DNA from: Trichopria drosophilae | Taxonomy: Eukaryota > Arthropoda > Insecta > Hymenoptera > Diapriidae | Direction: 5' to 3' | NCBI GenBank assembly: GCA_030407085.1 | Contig: CM059584.1 | Span: 89,020,001 to 89,084,000, forward strand | DNA: 64,000 nucleotides | Shown here: in pieces, positions 10,492 to 22,140 of the stretch | Layout of the letters: every line of letters starts with the position of its first letter | Numbering within the stretch: the stretch's first letter is position 1 | Notes under the pieces: model-generated | Databases searched by the model: none | What the model was told of the DNA's origin: nothing | Seen by the model: only the letters and a program-made list of their open reading frames with translations | Program-made: the position numbers and the translations under genes

Positions 10492-11228
10492 GACGGACGC
10501 AGCGAATGCTGCTTGAGTCCGACAGAGAGAGGGGCCTGCAAATTACAGGCGAGCGAAAGAAGGGGCATCGGCGCGCGGGCGAGTTGCATGGAGCGTCCGA
10601 TTGTCGTTCGAACGACTTGGGACGGCTGGCAAGTGCGTAGACGGGGTGGGGAACCGGAAGAGGACATCGGTTCCTTGCATGTCGCGGTTGCGACGAACGT
10701 CGCGGCGAAGATGCCGCATGGAAAAAATCCGCGGGGGGGGGGGGAAGTTCTCGTGCGTCGAGAACGTGCGATGGATTTTGCACGACCGAGGCGAACGGCT
10801 AGCGGAGCAATCGGGGATGGAAAAAATGGGAACGGGCTCTCGTGCGTCGAGGCGACGATCGTTGGAGCACCGATTCCTTAGCTTGGTGGTATGTGAGGGG
10901 CAAAAAGGGGGGAAGAGGCTCGCGCATCGAAGGTGTGAGCGAAGAGTTCTCACACGAGCGGACGCTTCTTCGAGAGTTGGAAATTTGCCGTTCAACCGCT
11001 GCAATTGCAGTTGACGGACCGGTAGTGGGAGGTGAGAGGAGAGGATCTATCTTTTTTAGTAGGGGAAGCAATTCGGTTTTTGACGTCCTACGATCTGCGG
11101 CGATTCAGGATGTCTGCGTATCCTGCCGACTTGCCACTGCGCGGTTTAGTCGTAGTCCTCGGTTCCTTTTCTCGGAAACTGGGAATTTACGATAGGTGGG
11201 GGTGAGGTCTGTGACGCATCTCGTTACA
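10492..11228 (-). repeat. 5' LTR of the gypsy element (verified part)
   Basis: It matches 1-736 almost base for base, including the outer end (on the minus strand TGTAACGAGATGCGTCAC). Right of 11228 the two copies stop matching: the left copy goes into the polypurine tract and this one into AT-rich DNA starting ATATATG, so 11228 is the element's outer edge. The inner end is not resolved. Confidence 0.88.
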
Positions 11229-12270
11229 ATATATGTAAAAAAAAAATTATTGACAAACGTGGTAATGGATCATACGTGTACATTTTGCAATAACTTTTAC
11301 AATTCTTAATGAATTTGCATGAAACTTCGTATACCAAGATATTTTGGGTCGCTGAATCCGAATCTGTCGTCAAAATGGGAAAATTCAAAATGGCGGATCC
11401 AATATGGCAGCTGTAAATTTGCTAAATTTATTAAAATGTGAGGCGCACATTTTTCTTTATACGAAAATACTTTCACTTATCGATACCAAAAGAACAACTT
11501 AACGAAAAATAAGCCAATTGAAATAAAATATAATGCAATTTTTCTGTTTTGCAGGTCAGGGTGTAGATTGACGATATTTCGTCACACCGTAAAACGAAGT
11601 ATCATACGAAGTCGGAGTACTAACCCCTGCAGTAGGTCTCTCAGAGCGCTATCCGTAAATAATATTATTTTGTGATTTTTTTTCCATCTAAATTTATATC
11701 ACTATCTGCTATTATGGTAAGTGAAGGATCCAAAGACCGTACATGATAACATTTATTAGTAATATTATTAATGGAAGTAACATAATTCGAAAAAATTATG
11801 CTTTTTGCAATACATTCAAATTTTCTTAAAATGAGAGTTCTTCTCTTGTATTTTTGAGCTGATTGCGACCCCGTTGTCAAACATCAAAAACTTAAAATGG
11901 TGAATCCAACATTCCGAACCAAAATTCGAAACTTTATTCGATTTCGATCAATCTCGGCACTCAGAGTTTTCCGGATCGCTGATTAAGAAAATGTTGTCAG
12001 ATTCATAAAACCAAAATTGCAAGTCCAACATGGCGCTATATTATGTAAGGGTCTCCCTGTATATTTGAATTTTCGCGCGACTTCCCCTCCACCGTGATTA
12101 CGATGATTCACCACTGTGCGGCGCGGCCTGTAATGTATGTAGTTATAGATTTGACTCAGGTAGTATCGTGCGCACGTTTTTCGCGAAGTAGAAGTAGGGT
12201 TGTCGAAGAAGGTTCTTTTCGTTTGTCAGCCGGCAAGGGTATCGGTCGAGCGACGGGGACGTCTCCTTAA
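11229..12270. other. AT-rich DNA with diverged copies of a dispersed GATCCAATATGGC repeat
   Basis: No gene is supported. Stretches at 11343-11414 and 11965-12045 share the theme of a GGTCGCTGA..CGAATCTG segment followed by TTCAAAATGGCGGATCC and CAATATGGC, which recurs at 12505-12575, 13008-13076 (reverse), 20540-20800, 21430-22110, 47270-47410 and 52720-52870. They look like scattered members of a satellite-like family. Confidence 0.55.
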
Positions 12271-13210
12271 CCACTTCAGTGGTATCCGTTTTCAAATAAA
12301 AAGTGCCAAAACTGGTACGAGCCAGTTTTTAAGATATCGAGAAACTGTGAAACATGGGTTCCATTTTTTCATAAAACACATCATTTAACGTAAAAAAAAC
12401 TCACCTCCCCCTACCTTTCACCCCCCACAAGGTGCATAAATTTTTGTTTAAAGTATGCACATTTCTTTATCAAATTTCGATGAGAATGTTAAATATGAGG
12501 TTTGCGGGGTCGCTGAATACGAATATGATCTCGGAATTTAAAAATTCAAAATGGTGGGTCCAATCTGGCGAACGAAATAAAACGGTATTGAAACATCTCT
12601 TTTCACAAGAAATGCGTTTATTTGAACATGATATCAAATGAATTTGAAGTATGCGTGGTTTTATAGATTCAAAATAGTGGATCAAAAATAAAAAAAAAAT
12701 ACAAAAAAATGAAGTGCAAAATCCTCCCACTACCTCCTTCTGGTGCACTCTGGGGTCGTTATAATTAATCAACGGTGGAGGTCAACCATAAAATTTTTTC
12801 ATTTTATAAAATATTCAAAATTTAGTCCGCCAAGGTAAGGTCAAAATTCACTTTGCACATTCTATTTGCCATCTCGGATATATCATTTCGAATTTAGAAA
12901 ATCTGAGATCAGATCCGTAATCATCGACCCCAAAAAAAACCCAGTAACAAATTTCAGTCGTTTTCCACGCACAGAAAAGAATTTGCTTCAAAAGCATATA
13001 AATTGTAACCGCCATATTGGAACTGCCATATTGAATTTTGAAACGGTGACCTCAAATTCGTATTCAGCGACCTAAGAAACTATAGCATACCAAATTTCGT
13101 GCAAATTCATTGAAAATTGTGGAAGTTATTTAAAAATGTACATATATGATACATTACCAGTCGTGGCACTTTTTTTTTTGTACACATATGATACATTATC
13201 ATTGAAGTGG
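12271..13210. mobile_element. TTAA-flanked non-autonomous element, piggyBac-like, 940 bp
   Basis: The segment starts CCACTTCAGTGGTATCC right after a TTAA (12267-12270) and ends with the inverted match TTATCATTGAAGTGG right before another TTAA (13211-13214). The first eight bases are perfectly inverted and the next ten or so are mostly so. TTAA duplication with short C-rich ends is typical of piggyBac-type transposition. No transposase is readable inside. Internally it has two near-copies of a TACA(T/C)ATATGATACATTA motif near the right end, and both orientations of the dispersed GGATCC-type repeat, so it appears partly symmetrical. Confidence 0.65.
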
Positions 13211-13930
13211 TTAAAGCCGATTATCGATCAGCATTCGAAGAAGGTGGCAAGTCCCAATTGGGGTAAGTCTCCGTATAAAGAATATTCGTGGAGAGGGTGA
13301 ACATTTTCCAATATTTTGAGTTTTCGCAGTCTTTTCAAACCCGAGATCCTGCTAATCATCAAATATTCAAACCCAAAATCGATTATTCGTGGCTGTGGAA
13401 TCTCCGGTGTTAGTGAGCGTCGAACTGGTTAACCAAGAGTCAGCAGATCGACATCGTGACCAGAAGAAGGATCACGAGGACGTTCAAATATCGTCGAGCT
13501 ACGGCGAAACCGGGCTATCACCACGTGTCCGACGATATTGGTAACCTAACCTTCAAGATTAATTCACCCTCGGTGAGGAAGACTTGGGGGAACCACCAAG
13601 ATTCTTATCGATTTGGAGTCACAAGGATTCTGCCTTTACAACGAGGCCCGACTCGTGGCTTCCATGGGATAATGGTACGAACACCATCTGCGTCCAGGAT
13701 CACGTGAGTCAACTCATTTATGTGAGTTGTGTAATGTAAATAGTGGAATAGTGATTTAAGAAATTGATCATCGGTTAGATAGATTTTGAATGTGATCGTC
13801 AACTATTGGCCAACGTAAATTGTAACAAGCGTAGGTGCGTAGGAGGAATGTGCGAGCATTACACGATAAAACTATTTGTTCCAAACTTGCCTAGACTGAA
13901 CCTAATAAATGAATAAAGTGATAAAAAAAT
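13211..13930. other. Unassigned stretch with a short ORF and polyadenylation-like signals
   Basis: The plus-strand frame 13456-13707 (83 aa, basic) is open and ends beside a GTGAGT that could be a splice donor, and AATAAATGAATAAA lies at 13900-13914. Together these resemble transcribed DNA, perhaps an exon or a non-coding transcript, but I recognise no family and cannot exclude chance. The TTAA-flanked element just upstream would have inserted into this unit. Confidence 0.2.
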
Positions 13931-14856
13931 ATATTTGTGTCAATAAATGATTACCACAATTAAATCCGCCATTTTAAATTTCGAAAAACCGAGAAAGTAA
14001 AAAACTAAATTTCAGCGAAAAAATGCATTCCTTAATATTCAGTTAGAGGAGAAAAATATTTAGTGCTGTGAAACAAATATTTACTTTTTTATATATTATA
14101 TAATTTTTTATATATTATATTTATACTGAAAATATTTTCAGCAATGAAGTGCTACTTAATATCAATCACTGAGTAAACGAAGATATTAGTTAGTATGTTG
14201 AAGTAAATGTCTATTTCTTTTATAAATATGTATCCCTTGCTTCAACTAACATTTGAATTTCGGGAAAATTGAAATATTTATATATATATTTAGTTTAGTG
14301 AATATTCTTTCTCGTAAACAAAGAAACAAAGAAAGAGTAAAATTGTGTTGAAACCAATAAATTGTTTTTTTTTTTCAATATTAAAAGTACCAGTCCTAAG
14401 TAAAAGTGAAAAATATCGTACATAGATTGCTACCTAAATAATAACATTATTAAACATCCGGTAGAGGAAACATTGTGTACGCATTGATACGGTCATATTT
14501 GTTTCGAATATAAAAAAACAGCCGATCTCAACAACCATTAATTTTATTAATATGAAATCCTACGGCCAGTATGCGGTACATAACTTTTCGATTTTCGTTC
14601 CGAGTACTTAATACTATGTTGAGTTCCACGACATGTATGTAAGAGCAGTACATGAATATCAACACACACCAAGCTCGGCAGAAAACATATTTCGTATTAT
14701 ATTATTGTCTGTTATTTAATTTTAGAATTTTACCTTCATTCACACCTCAATATTGAAGATTAGCGATGTTCCGACAGCGTAAACGTCCTCACTGAACAAA
14801 GATGATACGTACGCGTATTTAATAATAGAATCGAATTCATGCGCCTTCTTTAGTCC
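13931..14856. other. AT-rich DNA, nothing recognised
   Basis: Low-complexity A/T sequence with short TATATTATAT runs near 14090-14120 and 14280. No open frame above background and no repeat boundary were seen. Confidence 0.6.
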
Positions 14857-15500
14857 CATAAACCTCATAACCTAGGTTCAGCGAAACGTTGACGGGCTGG
14901 TCTTCATCGAAAGAGGTGGCGGTTGTCATCATTACCTGACTCGAACGAAACGTTGCGTTGGCTGGGTTTCCTTCATTGAAGGAGGTTGTGGTTATATTCA
15001 TAACCTGACTCGAACGAAGCGTTGGCTGGGTTGCCTTCATCGAACGATGTTACGGTTATTTTCATAACCTGACTCGAGCGAAGCCTTGCAAATTTACCTT
15101 CATCTAACGAGATTGTGGTTATATTCATAACGTGACTCGAACGAGGCGTTGGCTGGATTGCCTTCATCGAAAGAAATTACGGTTATCTTCCTAACCATAC
15201 TCGAGCGAAGCATTGACGAATTTGCCTTCATCGAACGATATTGTGGTTATATTCATAACGTGACTCGAACGAAGCGTTGGCTGGGTTGCGTTCATCGAAC
15301 GAGGTTATGGTTATATTCCTAACCAGACTCGAGTGAAGCATTGGGGAATTTGCCCTCATCGAACGAGATCGTGATTATTTTTATAAGCAGACCTGATCGA
15401 AGCGTTGGCTGGGATGCTTTCATCACAAGAAGTTATGGTTATATATCCCTAAACAGACTCAAGCGAAGCTTTGGATAAATTTGTCTTCACCGACCGAGGT
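14857..15500. repeat. Minisatellite, about 64-bp units, roughly ten copies
   Basis: The phrase CATAACCTGACTCGAACGAAGCGTTGGCTGGG and its variants recur every 63-66 bases (for example near 14933, 14999, 15063, 15127, 15191, 15255, 15319), each followed by TTGCCTTCATCGAACGA and a GTTATGGTTAT block. Units diverge toward the right end. Because the unit is not a clean multiple of three over the array, the overlapping open frames on the minus strand are by-products. No spacer diversity of CRISPR type is present. Confidence 0.85.
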
Positions 15501-17039
15501 TCATGTCTTGAGGTTGACATTTCTTCTCTTCAGACTGGATTGATCCTGAAAGAATTCAAATGTGAAAAATAAGATGAGAAAAATACTTTTAAAAAACGTT
15601 CATTTTATCACTAATATAAATGAGGAACAATATATTAGAATTTAATTGTCTGTAATAATTTTGTAAAGTAACTACAAACAACGACAAACGATCATTTCAC
15701 GTCTGAAGAAATTCAGAAACCATATCTTAGTATATAAATCGTTTGTAGTAATTTGTTACTGTACTTAAGAGGTGATATACCTTTATTTTGACTTGATGGG
15801 ATATATGGGAGTACATGACTTTAACATTTTTCATAATATCAATCAATCATAAAAAAGATCTTAACAAAAGTTACAGCATTTAAGAGGTGATCTCTGCAAC
15901 AAACGGGATTGCATGCAAACTTGCTATAATGTCGATATTAGGCCAAGACAAATATCCGAGAAGAGCCAATAAGAAAATTTTATATAAAATATTACAAATA
16001 ACTCGCATCCATTTTCACTCAAAACCGTAGATAAAAAATTACTGAATGGGTTTTTCAAAATTAGGGCTCAATAAGGATGATTCTAATTACTACCAACGAT
16101 ATCCCAGAAAATACCAAAGAAATTCATTGAGAAAAGACCGAGAATTTTCGGGAATAAGATATTTTTACCAGCCGACCGCTTGAGAACCCAGCATACACGC
16201 AGTAAACAAAAAGGGATTGAAATAGATTCAATTGTCAAAAAAGAAATTCAAAGGAGAAAACTAAATTGAATTACTTTGAATTCCTTTTCGTTTACTGGGT
16301 AGGTATACACTACTTAACTGATATACTAGGGTAATGAGAATTGACACTAACAGTGATATGAAATTTAAAACTTAATATGTAGCGGTTTTCCGATTTCCAC
16401 GAGTTCCGAGAGTTCCGCTGAACCATTCTTTTCTACGTTTAGGGTTCGATTCAGAAACCAAATATTTTTTGATGATCCTGCCAAGATCCGCGATCCACGT
16501 TACGGGAATGGAAATAGTGAATCACACTTGTGTTCCGACTCTAAGTGCATAGTGCAGTGCCTGAAAAACAAAAGTGCATTGTGTAATTTTATTAACATTT
16601 TGAAAACGTCTCGAAGTTTCCATAGCGTTGGTTCTGCGCCCCTCTCACGGAGCTCTTAAGAAGCTTCCCACCTCTTCGATACTCCTTCCAGAGCTAATCG
16701 CCGCCGCTCCTCCACCGTCGCGCCATTTCGCCTGGAGTCTACGTACGTCGAGAAGTGGATTCTCCCTTCCAGCACCAATCGCTGTCGCCGCCGTTCTCGA
16801 GCCGCTCCGCTTCGCCTGGTCTTTGTGTTGCTTCGTTTTCGTGTGACGCTCCCGCCACTGCCAATTGCTGCCAGTTCGTTTAGCGCTGTTACGTTTGTAG
16901 TTGTTAAACCTCGCCATTTCGGAGTTAATTTTCGAGCCGTATGACAGATCGTACGATTTATAATATGCGGATACTATTCCGTCTCGTGATTCGGGTATTA
17001 ATCCTTGGAGAACCAAATCTGTTCATTCACCTCGCAAAT
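15501..17039. other. AT-rich then GC-richer DNA without a supported gene
   Basis: The first part resembles the 81-bp family of 48008-48417 (CTACAAACAACGACAAACG and AAATCGTTTGTAGTAATTTG near 15670-15755). A small inverted repeat lies at 16186-16300 (ACCCAG..CAGTAAAC against GTTTACTGGGT). From 16380 the base composition rises and may be a leader or LTR of the BEL/Pao remnant that follows. Open frames at 16628-16846 and, antisense, 16645-17016 have no recognisable content. Confidence 0.4.
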
Positions 17040-18335
17040 TAGTTAACTCAGCTCAATCTCACGCTACAGCGAGTTCCAATAACTGTCCCATCTATTTTGG
17101 TGCTCATGCTAGTTTTCTATGTAAGCGTTTTAAAAATCTAAATTGAATTTGTAAAGCAGCATCGTTTAGGCTATAATTGCCTCAGATCGCAATTAACTGC
17201 TAAATGCACGAACTCGCGTTCTTGTTTTGTGTGCTGCCTGCAGCATCATACGCTGCTACATCGAGAGCCGACCTCCGAACCGGCTTCCTCGGGTTCTGCC
17301 TTGCAAAAAATCGCTTCCGAACCCCTCGTACCGAAATCAATAGCCGAAAAATCCGATGCGGTTCCAGTTCATTGCGCCTCAAGCTCGCCTATAAAACCGA
17401 CGTGTATACTAATAGCAACCTCGAATGTAACCTTTCGAGTCAGACAGCGGTCGTTCGCGCGCTGTTAGATCAGGGGTCCACCTGGACATTCTTATCTAGT
17501 AGCCTTGTAGGAGTCCTTGGTGCGCATACTCATCAAGTTGCGACTACGGTTAGTGGAATCGGCGGATCCGCCGCTGGAATCGTGATTCGAGCGGCTGAAG
17601 TCTCCATTTCCCAGGTACTTTCAGAATCGCCTTAGCTCTCCACCCATGCGCTAGATATGAAGAAGTTAACGTCGTACGTCCCTGCTCGGGTCAAATGAAA
17701 TACAAAATGGTCCTATTTACAGCATCTGCCCTTGGCCGACGCGAGCCCGGATAGTTCGACCACAATTGACATGATTATCGGTTCTGACCTCTATGGGTGT
17801 ATCTTGCATGACGGACTTATAAAAGGTACCGTTGGACTACCAACTGCACAAAAAACTATCTTCGGATGCGTCTTATTAGGCTGGACGGAACTACTTGCAA
17901 ATCGCGTACCAACCAGTGTGCCTGTATTCCGTTATATCGACAACTCTCAATTAGCATTGAGGCTGCAAAAAATTTGGGAGATTGAAAACGTTCCGTCTCC
18001 GTCCAAAACTCTCACGGAAGACGATGAGTTTTGCGAAAACCATTTTCGAGACACACATTAACGCCCATCCGATGGTCGCTTTATCGTCCGATTACCATTT
18101 CGGTTTCCACCTCCCATCAATATCGGAGAGTCACGAAACTCTGCCCTAAAATCATTTCACTCGCTAGAAAATCGTTTGTCGTGAAATGTAGAGGATGCTC
18201 AATGTTATCGTGATTTTATGCGCGACTACGATTCTCAAGGTCATATGTCGCCGGTAGATATCTTGGATCTCATGCCAAAGGTGGTATATCTGTCACATCA
18301 TGGCGTTAGAAAAATCGGTAGCACTACTGTTAAAA
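17040..18335 (+). pseudogene. BEL/Pao pol remnant: zinc knuckles, protease, RT N-terminal linker
   Basis: Three frames must be combined. About 17080-17260 reads as a cysteine/histidine-rich nucleocapsid end (CPIYFGAHASFLC, then NCL.., then CLQHHTLLH, a common BEL feature). The protease follows with ALLDQGST near 17465; the DQG form is usual in BEL/Pao. The frame 17732-18061 gives IDMIIGSDLYGCIL and the QKTIFGCVLLGW segment, then the LQKIWEIENV..CENHF linker. After further slips the RT start is seen as VVYLSHHGV near 18290. The RT palm, RNase H and integrase are absent here. A piece with RNase H lies at 22690-23600 and may be the same insertion split by the intervening repeats. Confidence 0.75.
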
Positions 18336-18589
18336 GTAAAGAAAATTAATTCACAAAATATAGTCGAATAATATTTATGGGTTGTGTGCTTGTCTAATAC
18401 AGATAAATAAAATAATATGAAACAATATAATGAACGAAAACCATAACATCAAGAGCGGCGTATTTAGCATTGTTGTTGCAATTTACTATACCTATACTTC
18501 GTAAATAGGCGAGCAATATCGATTGTAATGTGGCAATACGTTTCAGCTGTGGATCTGCGCGAGAATAATCCAAAGAAATGCTGCCTATA
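18336..18589. other. AT-rich junction DNA, nothing recognised
   Basis: The BEL similarity stops near 18335 and no boundary repeat is apparent. No gene was found. Confidence 0.4.
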
Positions 18590-19240
18590 TAATGGGCGGA
18601 CTGTCGATCGTGGCGCTAGTTTTTTTGGCACTGTTGCTCGCGGGGGTCATATCAGTGGGGTAAATGGAGGGACTGCTGTAGTCGTGCCGGTTTTATTGGC
18701 TATGGCTCCAAACCATGGGTTGGTATAAGTTCTATAATAGAAGAGACTGTCGTTCGTGGCGCTAATTTTTATAAGGTACTATACTGACCCGGGGCACGGG
18801 ATTACCGCTCCGTACCGATACAGACTTTGTCTTGCCGGGAGGCTTTATCTGGGGGTCAATGATATTTTATGGGGAGGGGGGCGGGACTGCCATGATGGCG
18901 CTAGACATTTAATATCATTGCTTTTTTTTGTTGCGAGAAAATTGTGACTATCAAGGAAATTCGGTGGGGGTAGGCGTATTGGCATAATAGACCTTGTCTT
19001 GTCGGGAGGCTTTATCTGGAGAACGATAACGATCGCTATAAGGGGGGACTGCTGTTCGAAGCGCTAATTTTACAGTGACGTCTTGTATGGTGTTTTGAGT
19101 TCTGGTTTTGTGATTTTGAGCAATGGCGGCCGGAGTGCCGTAGGAATGATAGACTTTGCCTTGCCAGGAGGCTTAAACCCGGGGAATAAGGACATTCTTT
19201 TATATTAGGGGGGACTGTTCTGAAGGTGCTAATTTTTTAG
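18590..19240. repeat. Diverged tandem repeat, units about 140-170 bp, five copies
   Basis: Two phrases alternate: GACTGTCGATCGTGGCGCTAG-type (near 18600, 18746, 18886, 19043, 19212) and AGACTTTGTCTTGCCGGGAGG-type (near 18823, 18988, 19153, the last with TTGCCAGGAGG). Spacing of 138-168 bases marks one tandem family that has diverged and lost some parts. Short open frames in the array are incidental. Confidence 0.72.
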
Positions 19241-19296
19241 ATAACCTACATTGCGTTGTGAGTGTAGAGATTCTGGAGTCGTAAAACGTTAAATTA

Positions 19297-19392
19297 GGTT
19301 AAGTGGAGATCCTCGAATTAAGTTAAAGTAAGTTAAATTAAGTTAGGGTAAATTAGAGTAAGTTAAATTAAGTTAAAGTAAGTTAAATTATG
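19297..19392. repeat. Short tandem repeat of AGTTAAATTA type
   Basis: Ten-base variants (AGTTAAATTA, AGTTAAAGTA, AGTTAGGGTA) are repeated about nine times. The unit differs from the insect telomere repeat TTAGG, so it is not read as telomeric. Confidence 0.75.
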
Positions 19393-19591
19393 TAACAATC
19401 TTTTTTTGAGAAAAGGGGTAACATTAAACGGACTATCAAATTATTTATTAATTAGAGAGATTCAAAAGTAGCTTTCATTAATTAAATTCCTTGTGCGTAC
19501 TTTCATTTATCGAACATTTATTTAATACGAAGTATTATTTATTTATTTATTTATTTAGTTTTGTTATTTGGAATAGGTTTTCGTATTCGAC

Positions 19592-20352
19592 TTAATCAAT
19601 TAAAGAAGTTAGAACACCGAGAAGAGGTATTTTACGCACATTATTTGTTTTCTTAGAAGGTTCTCGTTTTAGTAATTTCGTAAATATATTATGTTTCTCA
19701 GTGCAAATAATATTATATAGTTTCATTTCTGGGAAGTAATTATAAACAGAGCTCACGTTGCAGACCGGTTGCAGACTTTGTAGGTCGGTTACGGAATAAA
19801 CAAAGTCATCTATTGTGTTGATAAAAGAATGAACACAATGGGTGTTTACAAGGGATATCGCTTCTGGAATTTTTGCGTAGGTTCCAGAATGCCTGAGGGG
19901 AACGTGTAGTAGGGGAAAGGCGCAGAAGGGGCAAGCGGCAGCTAGACCGCGGCAGAACCACGTGGCCGCGACAGCCAATTGGCGAGCGCCGTTCGAGGAT
20001 CGTGGGTGGGCGATGCCGCGTATTCGTCGACGGCGGCCGAGGAACGTTCATTCTCGTGCAGTCTGCAGCAGCGGCATCGTTGGAGGTCCAGGCACGACGA
20101 ATTTCGGAAGGTTTCGCGTTCTCTTATAGTTCGTTTTGATAACAGCCTTCCGGAATTCGTAAATAGGTTCTCGCACGCGTTGTCGGCTGAAGTGATCCTT
20201 GATATGTTTCCAGGGTCATAATGCAACGTGATAGCAACGTTATAAATATCGTTTTCTTCCGTAATTCTTAATTTCTTCACAAATTCATTAGCATCGTTGT
20301 TTGTTTTCGCGAGTGTAACTTTATGTGGACGAAGTGCGGGTATCGTCATCAA
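19592..20352 (-). other. Unassigned overlapping open frames, 128 and 136 aa
   Basis: Two minus-strand frames look more protein-like than background. 20352-19942 begins MMTIPALRPHKVTLAKTNND with a balanced amino-acid content over the first 80 residues. 19978-19592 contains a TIDDFVYSVTDLQSL stretch, several Cys and a C-terminal KREPSKKTNN..PLLGVL segment. They could be two parts of one broken gene joined across the GC-rich patch at 19900-20100. I recognise no domain; no zinc finger, RT or transposase motif is seen. It lies just downstream (minus sense) of the TTAA-flanked element at 20446. It could be an LTR-element accessory gene or a host exon. Confidence 0.2.
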
Positions 20353-20499
20353 ATGAATAGATAAACATTAATAGAAGATTCATGTTTTCGGACTTGTCTC
20401 GTGATAGCGGTTCTTTGTCGAACAAAATACGCCTTAATCACTTAACCCCTTGAGTGTCGGAATGATTTCCACTGTTTTGACCAAAAGTGTGTTCGAAAA

Positions 20500-20830
20500 T
20501 TTCTACTGGACTTTTATGAAACTTGTTACTCGGGGGTTATTGGGGTCGCTAATTACGAATCCGACATCACATTTTCAAAATTCATAATGGCGGATCCAAT
20601 ATGGCGGAATAATTTTTCAAAATCGATCGGATTTGTTTGAAACTTGTTACTCGGGGGTTTTCGGTACCGCTGATTACGAATCTGACCATACTTTTTTTAA
20701 ATTCAAAATGGCAGATCCAATATGGCAGCATAATTTTTCAAAATCGATCGGATTTGTTTGAAACTTGTTACTCGAGGCTTTCCCGGGTCGCTGATAACGA
20801 ATCTGATATTTAATTTTAAAAATGTATAAA
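20500..20830 (+). repeat. 122-bp satellite, left block, about 2.5 copies
   Basis: Copies follow one another with the consensus features GGTCGCTGATTACGAATCTGA, TTCAAAATGGCGGATCC, AATATGGCGGAATAATTTTT and ATCGATCGGATTTGTTTGAA. They are the inverse of the block at 21430-22140. Confidence 0.8.
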
Positions 20831-21429
20831 GTCCGGTTTGGGATTTCCAAAATCGTGCCATAAGTACATCCCTACTATTAGAACACTAATAACTGAATAC
20901 CTGAACGCAAAAATTACTTAGGCCCTCAAATTTCCCGATGGTGCAGTAGAAAAGAGGTAGAAAAGAGCTAGAAAAAAGCTAAAGGTAATTGAACTGAAAA
21001 AATAAATAGGACATATAGAGAATTTAATGCTGTAGAATGGTTTTATTTAGTGTGTCTTATTTGAACTACGGATTCCAAAAAAAAAATAAAAACTGTAAAA
21101 TATTGCACACGTGAAATCGATAGAAAAACTCTCGTGGTGATGTATATAAAATTATAAAATTTTGTTTTAGCCAACAATTTCTTCGATTTTTCAGCTACAA
21201 AACTGTATTCTTAGCGTTCTTGATAGAAAAATTCGGTCGACTTCCTAAGCATTTAAAGATCGAGCGTCATCAGAATGCGCAAGGTTAGTACAGGTTAAAT
21301 TCAAATAATTAATGCGACATTTTAAAATTTGTTTCAAAAGATTGATACATTGGGATTCTAATACCCATATCATATTTGAACGCCAAACTTCAAGAAAATA
21401 CAATTTTTTTTAAATTTTAATTCACCGTG

Positions 21430-22140
21430 TTGGGTCCAACCTTTTTATTATTCCAATTTCGGATTTGTAAATAGGTACCTGGAAAATTCCCGAGACACCA
21501 ATTACAAACGAATCCGATCAATTTTGACAAATCATTCCGCCATATTGGATCCGCCATTTTGAATCTTGAAAATGTGATGTCAGATTCATAATCAGCGACC
21601 TCGAAAACCCCCGAGTAACAAGTTTCGAACAAATCCGATCGATTTTGAAAAAATCATTCGGCCATATTGGATCCGCCATTTTGAATCTTGAAAATGTGAT
21701 GTCAGATTCGTAATCAGCGACCTCGAAAACCCGCGAGGAACAAGTTTAGAACAAATCCGATCGATTTTGAAAAAATCAATCCGCCATATTGGATCCGCCA
21801 TTTTGAATCTTGAAAATGTGATGTCAGATTCGTAATCAGCGACCTCGAAAACCCCCGAGTAACAAGTTTCGAACAAATCCAATCGATTTTGAAAAAATCA
21901 TTCCGCCATATTGGATCCGCCATTTTGAATCTTGAAAATGTGATGTCAGATTCGTAATCAGCGACCTCGAAAACCCCCGAGTAACAAGTTTCGAACAAAT
22001 CCGATCGATTTTGAAAAAATAATTCCGCCATATTGGATCCGCCATTTTAAATCTTGAAAATGTGATGTCAGATTCGTAATCAGCGACCCCGAAAACCCCC
22101 GAGTAGCAAAATTCAGGAACATTCAACAAGTTTTAAGACT
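21430..22140 (-). repeat. 122-bp satellite, right block, five to six copies
   Basis: CCGCCATATTGGATCCGCC recurs at about 21538, 21660, 21782, 21904 and 22026, an exact 122-base period, followed each time by TTTTGAATCTTGAAAATGTG and the GATTCGTAATCAGCGACC segment. Copies differ at few positions, so the array is recently homogenised. The minus-strand ORFs across it repeat the same peptide and are not genes. Confidence 0.9.

Larger units (their letters stand above)
1..11228 (-). mobile_element. Ty3/gypsy LTR retrotransposon, nearly complete, window-truncated at its 3' LTR
   Basis: A long direct repeat brackets a minus-strand gag-pol region. The repeat is seen at 1-736 and at 10492-11228, with roughly 15 differences by eye, so the two copies are about 98 percent alike and the insertion is fairly young. 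Reading on the minus strand the order is LTR, leader, gag (SAP-like part, capsid, zinc knuckle), protease, RT, RNase H, integrase, then a 2-kb tail and the 3' LTR. That gene order (integrase last) is the Ty3/gypsy order. The coding part is broken by several frameshifts, many at G or C runs, plus one stop and one in-frame deletion, so this copy is unlikely to be autonomous. The flanking duplication cannot be checked because the left outer flank is outside the window. Confidence 0.88.

Noticed and set aside
14857..15500. CRISPR-like array
   Set aside because: Units are contiguous diverged tandem repeats without unique spacers, in a eukaryotic setting.
19297..19392. Telomeric repeat
   Set aside because: The unit is AGTTAAATTA-like, not TTAGG, and the array is short and internal.
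21592..22129. Repeated minus-strand ORFs with FETCYSGVFEVADYESD as a protein family
   Set aside because: They are the translation of the 122-bp satellite read through repeated units; 122 is not a multiple of three and frames change between units.
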